A stretch of 64,000 bases of DNA from Methylobacterium sp. GXS13 (GCF_001455965.1 NZ_LKKO01000013.1:62001-126000); one strand, 5' to 3'. Counted from the first letter of the stretch, positions 25,805-35,121 are shown. Made by a program: numbers and translations. The notes: generated by a model from the letters alone, not told the origin.

Positions 25805-26180
25805 GGGCTCCCCGGGGACGAATCGGCCCGGCTCGGGTGAGCGGCGGGACGAGGATACGTTGGCTTAAAAGGCATGAACACTTCTCCGGCATGCCGGGTG
25901 ATCCCCGTTCACCGCGCTCATCAAGAGCAGGTCCGTTCCAACAATTGCGCGGGCGCATTCAGCTGAAGGAGCGTCGTATTACATGTCACGAGTGCATAAA
26001 ATAAGATCTTCTCTTAATTTTGAAAATAGATCGCGCTGGCATGGCAAATGATGCGGCCGTTAAATGAAGCTATTCTATATAAAAACTGAATGGTGTCATC
26101 AAATATATCGTTGACAACATAGTCTCATCATGAAACGGCGGCTTTGACCTTTTCCCCACCGGGATACCGAGCCGTCCCAG
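25805..26180. other. AT-rich promoter region upstream of the TonB receptor
   Basis: No gene seen. Bases 25975-26120 are conspicuously AT-rich for this genome (runs such as TCTATATAAAAACTG and CTTAATTTTGAAAATAG), with a TTGACA at 26112. It probably holds the receptor promoter and its iron-responsive control site, but I could not fix a specific Fur, Irr or RirA operator. Confidence 0.4.
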
Positions 26181-28367
26181 ATGTCCATGATGCGTTCAGG
26201 CCGTTGCCCGCCGCTGTTTTTGGGCTCCACCGCAGTTCTGGGCATTGGTGTCCTGCTCGTTGCCCATCCCGATCCGGCATGGGCAGACGATGTCCGTCCT
26301 GGATCGACGGTGCAGCTTGAGGAACTCTCGGTGGAGAGCACCGGCGCCCCGCGCGGGGTCGTGCCGGCCTATGCCGGCGGGCAGGTCGCGCAGGGCGGAC
26401 GTCTCGGCCTGCTCGGCAACACTGAGGCGAAAAAGTCGCCGTTCAGCATCACCAGCTACACCGACACGTTCGTGCGCGACCAGCAGGCCCGAACCGTGTC
26501 CGAGGCGCTCAGCCGTGACCCATCGGTGCGCGCCACCCAGACGACCGGAGCGCCGTTCGACTCGTTCTCGATCCGTGGCTTCCCGGCGGGCGAGGGCACA
26601 AGCGGCGAGATTGCGTTCGACGGCGTCTACGGCGTCGCGCCGAGCTTTCGCGTCTTCACCGACTATGCCGAGCGGATCGAGGTGCTGAAGGGGCCCTCGG
26701 CGGCCCTGTCCGGCGTCTCGCCGAACGGCGCGGTCGGCGGTGTCGTCAACGTCGTTCCCAAGCGCGCCGGCGGAGACCTGACCCGCGTCACCCTGGATTA
26801 CGGCTCGGTCGCCCGGGGCGGCGGCCAACTCGACGTCGCGCGCCGCTTCGGTCCCAGCCGGGAATGGGGCGCGCGTGTCGTCGGCAGCCTGCATGAGGGC
26901 GACACGCCGTTCGCGCGCCAATCCGAGACGACCGGCGTCGGGGCGCTCGCCCTCGACTATCAGGGCGAGCGTTTCCGCGGCTGGCTCTACCTGCTGGCGC
27001 AGACCGATCGCTTCGACGCGCCTCTGCGCCCGTTTCTGCTCAAGGCCGGCGTGCCGGTCCCGCGGGCGCCGGATGGCCGCCTGAACCTGACCCAACGCTG
27101 GGAATATTCCGACATCGACGACCGCGGCGCCCTGATGCGCCTGGAATACGACCTCACCGACGCGGTCACGCTGTTCGCCGATGCCGGCGGCGCGCAGACG
27201 GAGGTCCAGCGCTACTTCCAGTCCGCCCCGACGATCCTCAATGCCCGCGGGGACACGACCAGCACGCCGCAATTCTACGCGATGGGCATCGACCGCTCGA
27301 CCGTCGATGGCGGCGCCCGGGCGCGGTTCGACACCGGCTTCCTCCACCACGCCCTCGTGGTGCAGGCCTCGGCCTACAACGAGGACACGGCACGCCAATT
27401 CCCCGCCGGCCGCGGCGCCTATCTGTCGAACATCTACGCGCCGCGTCTGGCCGCCTACATCCCCCCGCCGATCACCGCCGGGCGACCCCGCCTCTCCGAC
27501 AGCACGCTGTCCGGGGTCTCGGTGGCCGACACGCTCTCGGCCCTCGACGAGCATATTCTGCTGACGCTGGGCGTCCGTCGGCAGCGGGTCGAGGCGCACA
27601 ATTACCTGGCCAATGTCGGAACGCTGAGCTCCGCCTACGACAAGAGCGCGACCACCCCGGTGGTCGGCCTCGTGGTGCGGCCGTGGGACGCCGTCTCGTT
27701 CTATGCCAATTCCATCGAGGGCCTGAGCCGCGGCGACGTCGCCCCGCTGGCGGCGAGCAATGCCGGCACGATCCTGGCCCCCTATGTCGCGCATCAGGTC
27801 GAGGCGGGGGTGAAGCTCGATCTCGGCCGGATCGGTGGCACGTTCAGCGCCTTCCGGATCACCAAGCCGAATGGCGAGGCGAACCCCGTCACCCGGAGCT
27901 TCGCCCAGACCGGCGAGCAGCGCATCAGCGGGCTGGAGTTCAGCGTCTACGGCGAGATCACCCCGGAGCTGCGGGTGTTGGGCGGCTTCAGCCTGCTCGA
28001 CGGCGTTCTCACCCGAACCGCTGTCGCCGCCAATCTCGGTCACGTGCCGATCGGGGTGCCGGACGTGCAGCTCAATCTCGGCGCTGAGTGCGACCTGCCC
28101 GGGCTGCCGGGCCTGACCGTCGACGGGGCGGTGATCTATACCGGGCGGCAATTCATCGACCTCGCCAACACCCAGGCCCTGCCGGACTGGGCACGCCTGG
28201 ATCTCGGCCTGCGCTACGCCACCGTGATCGACGGGCACCCGACCACGTTCTGGGCCAACGTGCTGAACGTCACGGGGACCCGCTACTGGACCGGGGTCGC
28301 CTCGTTCGGCACCTTCTTCCAGGGTGCCCCCCGCACCTACCTGCTGTCGATGACGGTCGATCTGTAG
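26181..28367 (+). CDS. TonB-dependent siderophore receptor
   Basis: 728-aa outer-membrane receptor for a ferric siderophore. Signal peptide about residues 1-36 (LGIGVLLVAHPDPAWADD), then a plug domain (VRDQQARTVSEALSRDPSVR, DSFSIRGFPAGEG, IEVLKGPSAALSGVSPNGAVGGVVNVVPK) and a 22-strand barrel ending in an aromatic-hydrophobic beta signal (TYLLSMTVDL). The end is unusual because the last residue is leucine rather than phenylalanine or tryptophan. No N-terminal STN signalling domain or sigma/anti-sigma pair is present, so regulation is probably transcriptional by iron. The siderophore type is not determinable. It stands alone downstream of an AT-rich promoter region. Confidence 0.93.
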   Translation: MSMMRSGRCPPLFLGSTAVLGIGVLLVAHPDPAWADDVRPGSTVQLEELSVESTGAPRGVVPAYAGGQVAQGGRLGLLGNTEAKKSPFSITSYTDTFVRDQQARTVSEALSRDPSVRATQTTGAPFDSFSIRGFPAGEGTSGEIAFDGVYGVAPSFRVFTDYAERIEVLKGPSAALSGVSPNGAVGGVVNVVPKRAGGDLTRVTLDYGSVARGGGQLDVARRFGPSREWGARVVGSLHEGDTPFARQSETTGVGALALDYQGERFRGWLYLLAQTDRFDAPLRPFLLKAGVPVPRAPDGRLNLTQRWEYSDIDDRGALMRLEYDLTDAVTLFADAGGAQTEVQRYFQSAPTILNARGDTTSTPQFYAMGIDRSTVDGGARARFDTGFLHHALVVQASAYNEDTARQFPAGRGAYLSNIYAPRLAAYIPPPITAGRPRLSDSTLSGVSVADTLSALDEHILLTLGVRRQRVEAHNYLANVGTLSSAYDKSATTPVVGLVVRPWDAVSFYANSIEGLSRGDVAPLAASNAGTILAPYVAHQVEAGVKLDLGRIGGTFSAFRITKPNGEANPVTRSFAQTGEQRISGLEFSVYGEITPELRVLGGFSLLDGVLTRTAVAANLGHVPIGVPDVQLNLGAECDLPGLPGLTVDGAVIYTGRQFIDLANTQALPDWARLDLGLRYATVIDGHPTTFWANVLNVTGTRYWTGVASFGTFFQGAPRTYLLSMTVDL

Positions 28368-28478
28368 GCGACCGCCGAGACCGATGTTTCACGGGAAACA
28401 TTGTCTTAACCCGACAGCCCGAACCTGTGGCCCGAATGCCGTCGCCTTCCCGCGCGTCGCGCGCTAGCACGGCCCGGC

Positions 28479-29255
28479 ATGACGGTCTCGATCACGACAT
28501 CCAGCTGGCGCGACCTGAAGAACGCCAAGGCCCAGGCCCGGCTGGAGCGGGCCCTGCCGACGATCTTCCCGGCCCCGGTCCTGCACCATGCCCTGTCGCG
28601 GCCGCTGATCCCGCCGACCCCGCGGCTGGCGGTGGAAAGTTACTGGCGTAACCACATTCTTCGGGCCGACCGGCTGGCCCGTGCCCTCGCGGCGCGCTCG
28701 GGGACGCCGGAGGGCTGGACCTGGCAGCTCTGCGAGGGCGGTGCGGGTGGCCGGCCGGCGAGCTTCCGGGTACCGCCGGCTCCGTTCCGCGAGACGGCCT
28801 TCGCCCGCGGGCGCGGCGCCTGCTGCATCTGCGGCCAGCCGGTCTACCGGTTCGGCTGGCACCGGGACCTCTGGGGGCAGGGCGTACCGAACGGCAAGGC
28901 CGTCTGGCACGCCGCCTGTGTCATCGCCTGGAAGTTCTGGAGCGCGCCACACGAGCAGGTCAAAGTGCTGAAGCGCCACCAGGGGCATCGCTGCAAGGCC
29001 TCCGGCAAGCGGCTCCTGCGCACCGCCGAGGTCGACCACGCGCTGCCGCTCTACCGGGTCTGGCGCGAGCACCGGGACGCGCCCTGGCCGGAGCTGCTCG
29101 GCTATTGGGGGGCCCCGAACCTGCAGGTGGTCAACCGGACCGCTCACGTCCTGAAATGCCGGGACGAGGCGGCCGAGCGCTCACAGACTCTACGCCTCTC
29201 CCGATATCGGGTGGTCGAGGACGAGTCCGGGTTCAGCGTCGTCGAGGAGGAGTGA
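28479..29255 (+). CDS. HNH-like nuclease-fold protein with zinc ribbon
   Basis: 258-aa protein, not matched to a named family from memory. The centre has a zinc-ribbon-like CCICG (115-119) with H144 and C147 (WHAAC), followed by CKASGKRLLRTAEVDHALPL with D186-H187 and then NLQVVNRTAHVLK with N219, H223 and K226. This D-H...N...H arrangement fits an HNH (beta-beta-alpha-metal) nuclease core. There is no phage, restriction or toxin gene next to it. Composition matches the chromosome. Housekeeping repair or unknown function is as likely as defence. Confidence 0.65.
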   Translation: MTVSITTSSWRDLKNAKAQARLERALPTIFPAPVLHHALSRPLIPPTPRLAVESYWRNHILRADRLARALAARSGTPEGWTWQLCEGGAGGRPASFRVPPAPFRETAFARGRGACCICGQPVYRFGWHRDLWGQGVPNGKAVWHAACVIAWKFWSAPHEQVKVLKRHQGHRCKASGKRLLRTAEVDHALPLYRVWREHRDAPWPELLGYWGAPNLQVVNRTAHVLKCRDEAAERSQTLRLSRYRVVEDESGFSVVEEE

Positions 29256-29264
29256 GCCGCCGGC

Positions 29265-30428
29265 TCAGCCGCGCGTGACCGCCTCCAGGCCGTGGGACAG
29301 GTCGGCCAGAAGATCGTCCACCGCTTCGAGCCCGATCGACAGACGCAGCAGCCCGTCGGTGATGCCCGCAATTGCGCGGGCTTCGGGATCCATCGCGGCA
29401 TGCGTCATGGTCGGCGGGTGCGCGATCAGGCTCTCCACGCCGCCCAGCGACTCGGCCAACGTGAACACCCGTAGCGTCTCCACCAGGGTCTTCACGGCGG
29501 CGCGGCCGCCGGCGAGCTCGAAGCTCAGCATGGCCCCGAACCCGGCCTGCTGCGCCTTGGCGATGGCATGGCCCGGATGGGACGGCAGGCCCGGGTAATG
29601 GACCTGGCTGACAGCCGGATGTGCGTCCAGGAAGCTCGCGAGCTGCGCGGCATTCTGCTGCTGGCGCTCCACCCGGACGAACAGGGTGCGGATGCCCCTC
29701 AGCGTTAGATAGGCGTCGAGCGGTGACCCGGTGACCCCGATCGTGTTCGCCCAGGCGGCGAGCTCGTCACCGACCGAAGCTTCGGCGGCGATCACCGCCC
29801 CGCCGATCACGTCCGAATGGCCGTTGAGGAACTTCGTCGTGGAGTGGACGACGAGATCCGCCCCGAGGGCGATCGGCTGCTGCAACGCCGGCGACAGGAA
29901 GGTGTTGTCGACAACAGCCAGCGCGCCGACCGCCTTGGCTTGGTCGGTGACGCGCCGGACATCCACCACCCGCATCAGCGGATTGCTCGGGGTCTCGACC
30001 AGCACGACCTTGGGCTCTTGGGCGAGAGCCGAGGCCAGGGCCGCTGCGTCGGTCTGATCGACGAAGACCACGCGGTACTGCCCGCGGGCGGCGCGCAGGC
30101 TCAGCAGCCGGTGCGTCCCGCCGTAACAGTCGTGCGGCGCCACTAGCAGGTCGCCGGGACACAGGCTCGACAGGGCGAGATCGAGGGCCGCCATGCCGCT
30201 CGACACCATGACGGCGCGGGCGCCACCCTCGAGCTTCGCGATGGTGTCGGCGAGCTGGTCGCGGGTCGGATTGCCGAGCCGCGAGTAATCGTACGCGCCG
30301 GGCTGCTCGAAGGCGGGAAACTTGAAGGTCGTCGACAGGTGGATCGGCGCGATCACGGCCCCGAAGGCGGTATCCTGGGCCACCCCGTTGGTCGCCGCGA
30401 TGGTGCGGGCATCGAGTCCCTCGGGCAT
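29265..30428 (-). CDS. metB: Cystathionine gamma-synthase/lyase family PLP enzyme
   Basis: 387-aa Cys/Met-metabolism PLP enzyme (fold type I). The ATG at 30428 has AGGAAGGA eight bases upstream and starts MPEGLDARTIAATNG. Features: YDYSRLGNPTRDQL (phosphate-binding tyrosine/arginine of the partner subunit), VSSGMAALDLAL, DNTFLSPALQQP, the Schiff-base lysine in VHSTTKFLNGHSD, and the C-terminal ESLGGVESLIAHPPTMTHA. It catalyses gamma-replacement (O-succinyl- or O-acetylhomoserine plus cysteine to cystathionine) or gamma-elimination. The distinction from cystathionine gamma-lyase cannot be made here, so metB is tentative. It is transcribed alone. Confidence 0.87.
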   Translation of the reverse strand: MPEGLDARTIAATNGVAQDTAFGAVIAPIHLSTTFKFPAFEQPGAYDYSRLGNPTRDQLADTIAKLEGGARAVMVSSGMAALDLALSSLCPGDLLVAPHDCYGGTHRLLSLRAARGQYRVVFVDQTDAAALASALAQEPKVVLVETPSNPLMRVVDVRRVTDQAKAVGALAVVDNTFLSPALQQPIALGADLVVHSTTKFLNGHSDVIGGAVIAAEASVGDELAAWANTIGVTGSPLDAYLTLRGIRTLFVRVERQQQNAAQLASFLDAHPAVSQVHYPGLPSHPGHAIAKAQQAGFGAMLSFELAGGRAAVKTLVETLRVFTLAESLGGVESLIAHPPTMTHAAMDPEARAIAGITDGLLRLSIGLEAVDDLLADLSHGLEAVTRG

Positions 30429-30633
30429 CGGCTGTTCCTTCCTGCGCCGGAATCGGGCCGGCACGCATGACCGGCCGGCTTGCAAGCGCGTTCTTTATGG
30501 AGAACGGAACAGACTTTCAAGAGAACGATGGCCGCAAGCGGAGGGCAGATCATACACTTGCATGATCCCGCCGCAGCCGATCCTCGGCAGGTCTACCCTG
30601 CTGAATGACCCATGATGCGGAGCCCAGAGATCG

Positions 30634-31542
30634 TCACTGCAGGAAACTCAGACGGGAGAGCAGCCGGCCTCCGGCAGCCGCTTCGCCGACGGCCACGCTG
30701 CATGTCATGCCCGCTGCGAGCATCACGCCCGGCGGCACCGCGTCGATGTGGATCCGGACGGGAATGCGCTGCGCCAGCCGCACCCAGGTGAAGACCGGAT
30801 TGACGCTCGGCAGGCCGAGATGGTCCGGGTTCTCGTTGGCGTCGGCAATGCCGTGCCCGAGGCTTTCCACATGCCCCGAGACCAGCTGCTCGAACCCCAT
30901 CAGGCGGATCTCGGCGTGGGCACCGACCGCGATCCGGGACAGCTTGGTCTCCTCGAAATAGGCGGTGATCCAGAATCCCTCGGCCTCGACGATCGAGATG
31001 CGGGTCACACCGGCGGTCGCATAGTCGCCCGGACGCAGCCGGAGGTTGGTGACGTAGCCGTCCAAGGGTGCCCTGACCGTGGCACGGTCGAGGTTGATCT
31101 CGGCGACACGGGCGGCGGCGATGGCCGCGTCGTAATCCGCACGCGCGATCGCCGCCGTACCGTTGGCCCGCTCGACCGTTTCCGGGGCGACGACACCCGG
31201 GCTCAACTGATTGCGCCGGCGCGCCGCCGCGGTTTTCAGGGCCGCATCCTCACGCCTAGCGAGGACCGCGGCCTGCGCGCCGTCGAGGGCCAGCTGGAAA
31301 CGGTGCGGATCGATGACGTAGAGAATATCGCCGCGCCGGACGAACTGGTTGTCGACGACCCGCATGTCGACGACCGTACCCGAGACCTCGGGGGTGACCC
31401 GCACGACCTCGACGCTGACCCGCCCGTCGCGTGTCCAGGGCGCCAGCATGTAGGCTTGCCACAGGGCCGGGAGCAGCGCCGCCGTCGCGGCGACGGTGGC
31501 CAAGGTCAGCAAGGGGCGGAGCAGGCGCTTCAGGACCGTCAT
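30634..31542 (-). CDS. aaeA: HlyD-family efflux adaptor, AaeA-like
   Basis: 302-aa periplasmic adaptor anchored by one N-terminal helix (LLTLATVAATAALLPALWQA). The biotinyl-lipoyl halves are seen as VSVEVVRVTPEVSGTVVDM...DNQFVRRGDILYVIDPHRF and INLDRATVRAPLDGYVTNLRL...GDYATAG, with an alpha-hairpin between. It is the last gene of a three-gene operon with DUF1656 and FUSC proteins, the AaeXAB arrangement that exports aromatic carboxylic acids such as p-hydroxybenzoate in E. coli. The actual substrate here is inferred from that homology only. Confidence 0.9.
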   Translation of the reverse strand: MTVLKRLLRPLLTLATVAATAALLPALWQAYMLAPWTRDGRVSVEVVRVTPEVSGTVVDMRVVDNQFVRRGDILYVIDPHRFQLALDGAQAAVLARREDAALKTAAARRRNQLSPGVVAPETVERANGTAAIARADYDAAIAAARVAEINLDRATVRAPLDGYVTNLRLRPGDYATAGVTRISIVEAEGFWITAYFEETKLSRIAVGAHAEIRLMGFEQLVSGHVESLGHGIADANENPDHLGLPSVNPVFTWVRLAQRIPVRIHIDAVPPGVMLAAGMTCSVAVGEAAAGGRLLSRLSFLQ

Positions 31543-31550
31543 GGCGGCAC

Positions 31551-31745
31551 TCAGACGAACAGGATGAGGAGTGCCACCGTCGCGAGCAGCACCGCGCTTT
31601 CCAGGAGCGCGGGATGCCAGGCGCAGCGCAGCACTCCGGCACGGTCCAGGACGGCGCGAAGCCCCGCGAAGACCGGAATGGCTGCCACGAGGTAGATGAG
31701 GATGGGCGGCAGGTAGACGCCCCCGATCGCGACCTCGCTCAGCAT
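31551..31745 (-). CDS. aaeX: DUF1656 (AaeX-type) small membrane protein
   Basis: 64-aa protein with two hydrophobic helices (YLPPILIYLVAAIPVFAGLR and SAVLLATVALLILFV), typical of DUF1656. Its ATG lies inside the FUSC gene (7-base overlap) and its stop is 8 bases before aaeA, so all three are translated from one mRNA. The role in the efflux assembly is unknown even in characterised relatives. Confidence 0.88.
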   Translation of the reverse strand: MLSEVAIGGVYLPPILIYLVAAIPVFAGLRAVLDRAGVLRCAWHPALLESAVLLATVALLILFV

Positions 31746-33805
31746 GGGGCGCTCCGGTGCCGGTCGAAGGATCCGTCCGTATGGGCTTCGAGCAGCACCG
31801 CCATGTCGGTCAGGCAGGCGGCGATCCGATGGGCCGCCGGCCAGGCGCCAGGATCCTCGATCGATCGCGCGGCGATCTCGGCTGCCGCCTCAGCGAGGAT
31901 GTCACGGGCCTGTCGCGGCGTCCGGGCGGCTTCGGCCAGGGCCCGCAGGGTCGTCGTGTGGAGGAACGCCGGTGTGGTGGCATGTCGGGCTGCGCCGCGT
32001 GCCCGAATCGCGGCACGGCCGAGGCGCAGCCCGGCGATCCCCTCCGCCATAATCGCGGCCGCCTCCGGATCGGCCCTCAGGCTCAGCGCGAGGCGGGCCA
32101 GCCGGTGGTGCTGAAGATGCTCCCAGACGTGCCGATGCTCCGGTGGGTCCGAATGCAGGAGCGCCAGGGCGTCGCGGCGCAGAGCCGCCCGGATGCGGCG
32201 GGCTTGCCGGCGCGGATCGTGCGGAAGGAGGAGTCGAAAGGCCAGAAGCGTGACGAAGACTGCTGCGATCCAGCCGAAGGCCTGGTTCAGGAAGGTCGGC
32301 AGGCTGAACACCATCGGGTTGGTGGCTCCGACGAGCGTGTTGAACGCAACCAGGTAGGCGAGCCCGGACGGCCCGTGCCGGGGCAGGGTGGTGGCGTAGA
32401 GGCCCGCCATCCAGAACGGCGCGATCACCGCGATCAGCAGCGGGAAGCCTTGTACCTGCGGCATCAGGCCGAAAGCGCAGACGAAAGCCGCCGGCACGGC
32501 CGCGAGCGTCCCGGTGATGAACGCGACGGCGCCCGCGGCCGGATTGCCCGTCATGGCGAGCAGGGCGAGATAGGGGGCGAGGATGAGCAGCAGGAGCGAC
32601 CAGTCGCTCCAGCCGGTCGCGATCCCGAAGGCGCCGGCGAGCAGGATCGCCAGCGCGGAGCGCAGCCCGTTCTCCGTCGCCGCCCCCCAGTCCCGATGGA
32701 ACCGGAATGACCGCGCAGGCGCCGGGCGGCCACCCTGGAGCCGTGCCATTCCGGACAGCGCCGACCTGTAATCCTCGATGAACGCGACGAGGCGGTCGAG
32801 GGCGATCAGCGGGGCGGGTGTTCCGGTATCCGCGGCTTCGGCGCGCCTGGCGCGCGCCTGCACCGCGCCGCTCAACGCGGTGATCCGTTCGAGCGCCTCC
32901 TCGAAGCGCCGAGCCTCCAGAGCGCACAGGATCCGCGGCAGTTCGGTGACGACGCCTTCGTGCGCCGCGACGCAATCCTGGCCTGCTTGCGGAGCGGCGT
33001 CACACAGGTCCGAGCTGCCCAGCAGCGCGCTGAACAGGGCAGCGATGGTGTCGCGAATTGCGCCCTCGTGCCTTGCCAGGTCCGGGGACTCGGCTCGGCT
33101 CAGCTCCAGCAGATCATCGACCGCGAAGAGGCCGGCAATCTGTGTCGGGGTTGGCAGGCTATGCGCCGGCTCTTGGCTTCGCAGCCGCTCCAAGGCGACG
33201 CCCGCAATCGTGCCGAACTGCCCGATCAGAGCGTTGTCCAGCGCGACGCGCGTGGCACGTTTGCTGAACAGGGCCGTCACCACCCCGAGGCAGACCACCC
33301 CGACCGCGACGGTGGCTGTACGGCCGAGCACGGCATCCAGCGCCCGCTCGGGCATCTCCAACGCGCCATACGTGGCGAGGCCGACCGTATAGCCGGCCAC
33401 GGCCGCGCCGGACGCTCGGAAGTGCCGGAGCAGCGTCGCTCCACCGGTACAGAGGCCGAGCCAGAGGGCGAAGCCGAAGATGAACAGAATGGGAGCCTGG
33501 ATGAAGAGGCCCATCAGGACGAGGGCGGCGCCTGCGCCGATCACCGTGCCGACAAGGCGCCATCCGCCCTTGGCGAGAACAGCGCCCTGGTTCGCGTTGG
33601 CGACCAGCAGGACCGTTGAGGCCGCAGAATAGGGCGTCTCGAGCTGCAGGCAGAAGGCGACACCGAGGGCTAGCGTCGCAGCGCTGGTCGATCGCGCGAC
33701 ATGGGCAGTGCGGGGCGTCAGGATGTCGATCGCGAGAAAGCGATCCCGGGCACTCCGCAAGGTGGCGGACGCACGCAGCGATGGAGAGGGAGCTGGGCGG
33801 GTCAT
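31739..33805 (-). CDS. aaeB: FUSC-family inner-membrane efflux pump, AaeB-like
   Basis: 688-aa inner-membrane transporter of the fusaric-acid/aromatic-acid exporter family. It has two membrane blocks of about six helices (about 40-190 and 385-530: FGFALWLGLCTGGATLL, PYLALLAMTGNPAAGAVAFI) each followed by a cytoplasmic helical domain, the FUSC architecture. First gene of the aaeBXA operon. The 179-base upstream region to the divergent GntR gene holds two GGATSATCC dyads, suggesting control by that regulator. Substrates are probably aromatic acids, by homology to AaeB. Confidence 0.9.
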   Translation of the reverse strand: MTRPAPSPSLRASATLRSARDRFLAIDILTPRTAHVARSTSAATLALGVAFCLQLETPYSAASTVLLVANANQGAVLAKGGWRLVGTVIGAGAALVLMGLFIQAPILFIFGFALWLGLCTGGATLLRHFRASGAAVAGYTVGLATYGALEMPERALDAVLGRTATVAVGVVCLGVVTALFSKRATRVALDNALIGQFGTIAGVALERLRSQEPAHSLPTPTQIAGLFAVDDLLELSRAESPDLARHEGAIRDTIAALFSALLGSSDLCDAAPQAGQDCVAAHEGVVTELPRILCALEARRFEEALERITALSGAVQARARRAEAADTGTPAPLIALDRLVAFIEDYRSALSGMARLQGGRPAPARSFRFHRDWGAATENGLRSALAILLAGAFGIATGWSDWSLLLLILAPYLALLAMTGNPAAGAVAFITGTLAAVPAAFVCAFGLMPQVQGFPLLIAVIAPFWMAGLYATTLPRHGPSGLAYLVAFNTLVGATNPMVFSLPTFLNQAFGWIAAVFVTLLAFRLLLPHDPRRQARRIRAALRRDALALLHSDPPEHRHVWEHLQHHRLARLALSLRADPEAAAIMAEGIAGLRLGRAAIRARGAARHATTPAFLHTTTLRALAEAARTPRQARDILAEAAAEIAARSIEDPGAWPAAHRIAACLTDMAVLLEAHTDGSFDRHRSAPC

Positions 33806-33898
33806 GCGGGTGTGGTCAGCGCTTCAGCCGCGACGCTCGAGCCGGCGATCCCGGGTTGAATAGGTGAGGGTCCCATAGCTGTTCCGTCGCTAAATTAC

Positions 33899-33913
33899 AT
33901 AGGATCATCCTAT
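33899..33913. promoter_or_regulatory. Operator candidate 1: 15-bp dyad ATAGGAT-C-ATCCTAT
   Basis: Perfect 7-bp arms around one base, followed by CTTT, 94 bp upstream of the FUSC gene. It shares the GGATSATCC core with 33951-33961 and the ATCATCCTA-CTTT half with 35160-35174. Proposed site for the adjacent GntR regulator. Confidence 0.6.
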
Positions 33914-33950
33914 CTTTCTGCGGGGCATGTCAATCCGTGTGACCAGAGCT

Positions 33951-33961
33951 GGGATGATCCC
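33951..33961. promoter_or_regulatory. Operator candidate 2: GGGATGATCCC, over the gntR promoter
   Basis: Perfect 5-bp arms around one base, followed by TCTTT. A TATAAG at 33973-33978 is the likely -10 of the GntR gene, which puts this dyad on the -35 position and suggests autorepression. The ATG follows TATAAG by six bases, so the transcript may be leaderless. Confidence 0.6.
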
Positions 33962-33984
33962 TCTTTGCTCGCTATAAGAACGCT

Positions 33985-34701
33985 ATGGTGCTCGCCGCGT
34001 CCCTTCCACAGGTCCCCCGCCGCTCCCTGGTCGATTCGACCATCGACCTCATCCGCGCGGAGATCGAGACCGGCCGCTGGAAGGTCGGGGCACGCATACC
34101 GAAAGAGGCGGAACTCGCCGAGATGCTGCAGGTCGGGCGGAACACGGTGCGGGAAGCCGTGCGGGTCCTGTCCCATGCCGCGGTTCTGGAGGTCCGGCAG
34201 GGCGACGGAACCTATGTGCGCCTGAACATCGACCCGGCTGAGGTCATGCGCCGAGTGACGCATGCGAGCCTGCGAGACCATTTCGAGCTGCGCGCGCTCC
34301 TCGAAACCGAGGCCGCGCGCCAGGCTGCGGCCCGGCGGAACGAGCATGACGTGCGGCGGCTCGAAGCCCTGCTGAACGAGCGGGGGGAACGCCCCCCGGG
34401 CGGCGATCTCGCCGACTTCATCGCGCGCGACATCGCGTTCCATGTCGCGGTCGCACAATGCGGCGACAACGCCGCCCTCGCGGAACTCTACCGCTACTTC
34501 GCTCTGTCGTTGCACGGCAGCACGAGCACGGCGCTCGCGGACATCACCCTGCCCGAGCCCGATCTCGCCGCCCATCGCCGGGTGTTCGACGCGATCCGGG
34601 ACCGAGACGAATCAGGCGCGGCAGAGGCCGCCCGGGCGATCGTCGGCCCGATCCTCGACGCGCTCGCGAATGTCGAGACGCCTGCTACCTCCAGCGTCTG
34701 A
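33985..34701 (+). CDS. GntR-family regulator, FadR/FCD subfamily
   Basis: 238-aa regulator. N-terminal winged helix (about 15-80: DSTIDLIRAEIETGRWKVGA, ELAEMLQVGRNTVREAVRVL, EVRQGDGTYV) and C-terminal FCD ligand domain with the metal-binding pattern D-x3-H (IARDIAFHVAVA), a second histidine (SLHGS) and AHRRVFDAI. FCD regulators bind small carboxylic acids through such a metal. No Shine-Dalgarno precedes the ATG and a TATAAG box lies six bases away, consistent with leaderless translation. It is divergent from the aromatic-acid efflux operon and upstream of a siderophore receptor; all three promoters carry related GGATSATCC sites. The ligand may be the exported acid. Confidence 0.9.
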   Translation: MVLAASLPQVPRRSLVDSTIDLIRAEIETGRWKVGARIPKEAELAEMLQVGRNTVREAVRVLSHAAVLEVRQGDGTYVRLNIDPAEVMRRVTHASLRDHFELRALLETEAARQAAARRNEHDVRRLEALLNERGERPPGGDLADFIARDIAFHVAVAQCGDNAALAELYRYFALSLHGSTSTALADITLPEPDLAAHRRVFDAIRDRDESGAAEAARAIVGPILDALANVETPATSSV

Positions 34702-34719
34702 TCGGCCCCCCGGCTCCGT

Positions 34720-35121
34720 TCAGCCCTCCGCCCCCAGAGCTTGCCTGGCGAGCGAGACGGCGTCCTGATCGGTGGCGCAGGCGACCTGAGGCGTGCCGAA
34801 CGCACGGACGAGGCCGGGAAAGGCCGCCTCCAACGCGCGGCGCCGATCCGAATCGGGCTCCACGATGATCAAGGCCCGGCAGCGCCCCGCCAGGACCTCC
34901 TTGTTCCGCTTCAGCCAGAGACCCCGGGCGACGCGGTCGTCATGCAACTCGTCATCGCGGCGGCCCGGATAGACGAGCACGAAAGGTTTTTCGCTGGCCA
35001 GAAGCCGGTCCATCTCCTGGCACCAGGCGGTGGCGTCCCCCGGCGGGGGCGCTTCCTCAGCGCGCAGCCGCACGATGGGAAACGTCGAGACATCGTGGAG
35101 GGTGAACGGCTCGCGATCCAT
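34720..35121 (-). CDS. Hypothetical protein, 133 aa, divergent from a siderophore receptor
   Basis: Starts at ATG 35121 with GGGAGG eight bases upstream; upstream open frame is not coding-like. Soluble alpha/beta protein: FTLHDVSTFPIVRLRAEEAP, a strand PFVLVYPG, ALIIVEPDSDRRRALEAAF and a C-terminal helix. The layout of a strand-helix repeat resembles STAS/SpoIIAA-like folds, but no motif confirms this. The conserved position next to a TonB receptor with a shared promoter region suggests co-regulation with siderophore uptake. Function unknown. Confidence 0.65.
   Translation of the reverse strand: MDREPFTLHDVSTFPIVRLRAEEAPPPGDATAWCQEMDRLLASEKPFVLVYPGRRDDELHDDRVARGLWLKRNKEVLAGRCRALIIVEPDSDRRRALEAAFPGLVRAFGTPQVACATDQDAVSLARQALGAEG

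Noticed and set aside
30429..30560. SAM-II riboswitch before the cystathionine gamma-synthase gene (CTTGCAAGCC is present on the minus strand)
   Set aside because: The conserved UGAUUU segment, the P1 partner and the pseudoknot strand could not be found; only the short CUUGCAAGC string matches.
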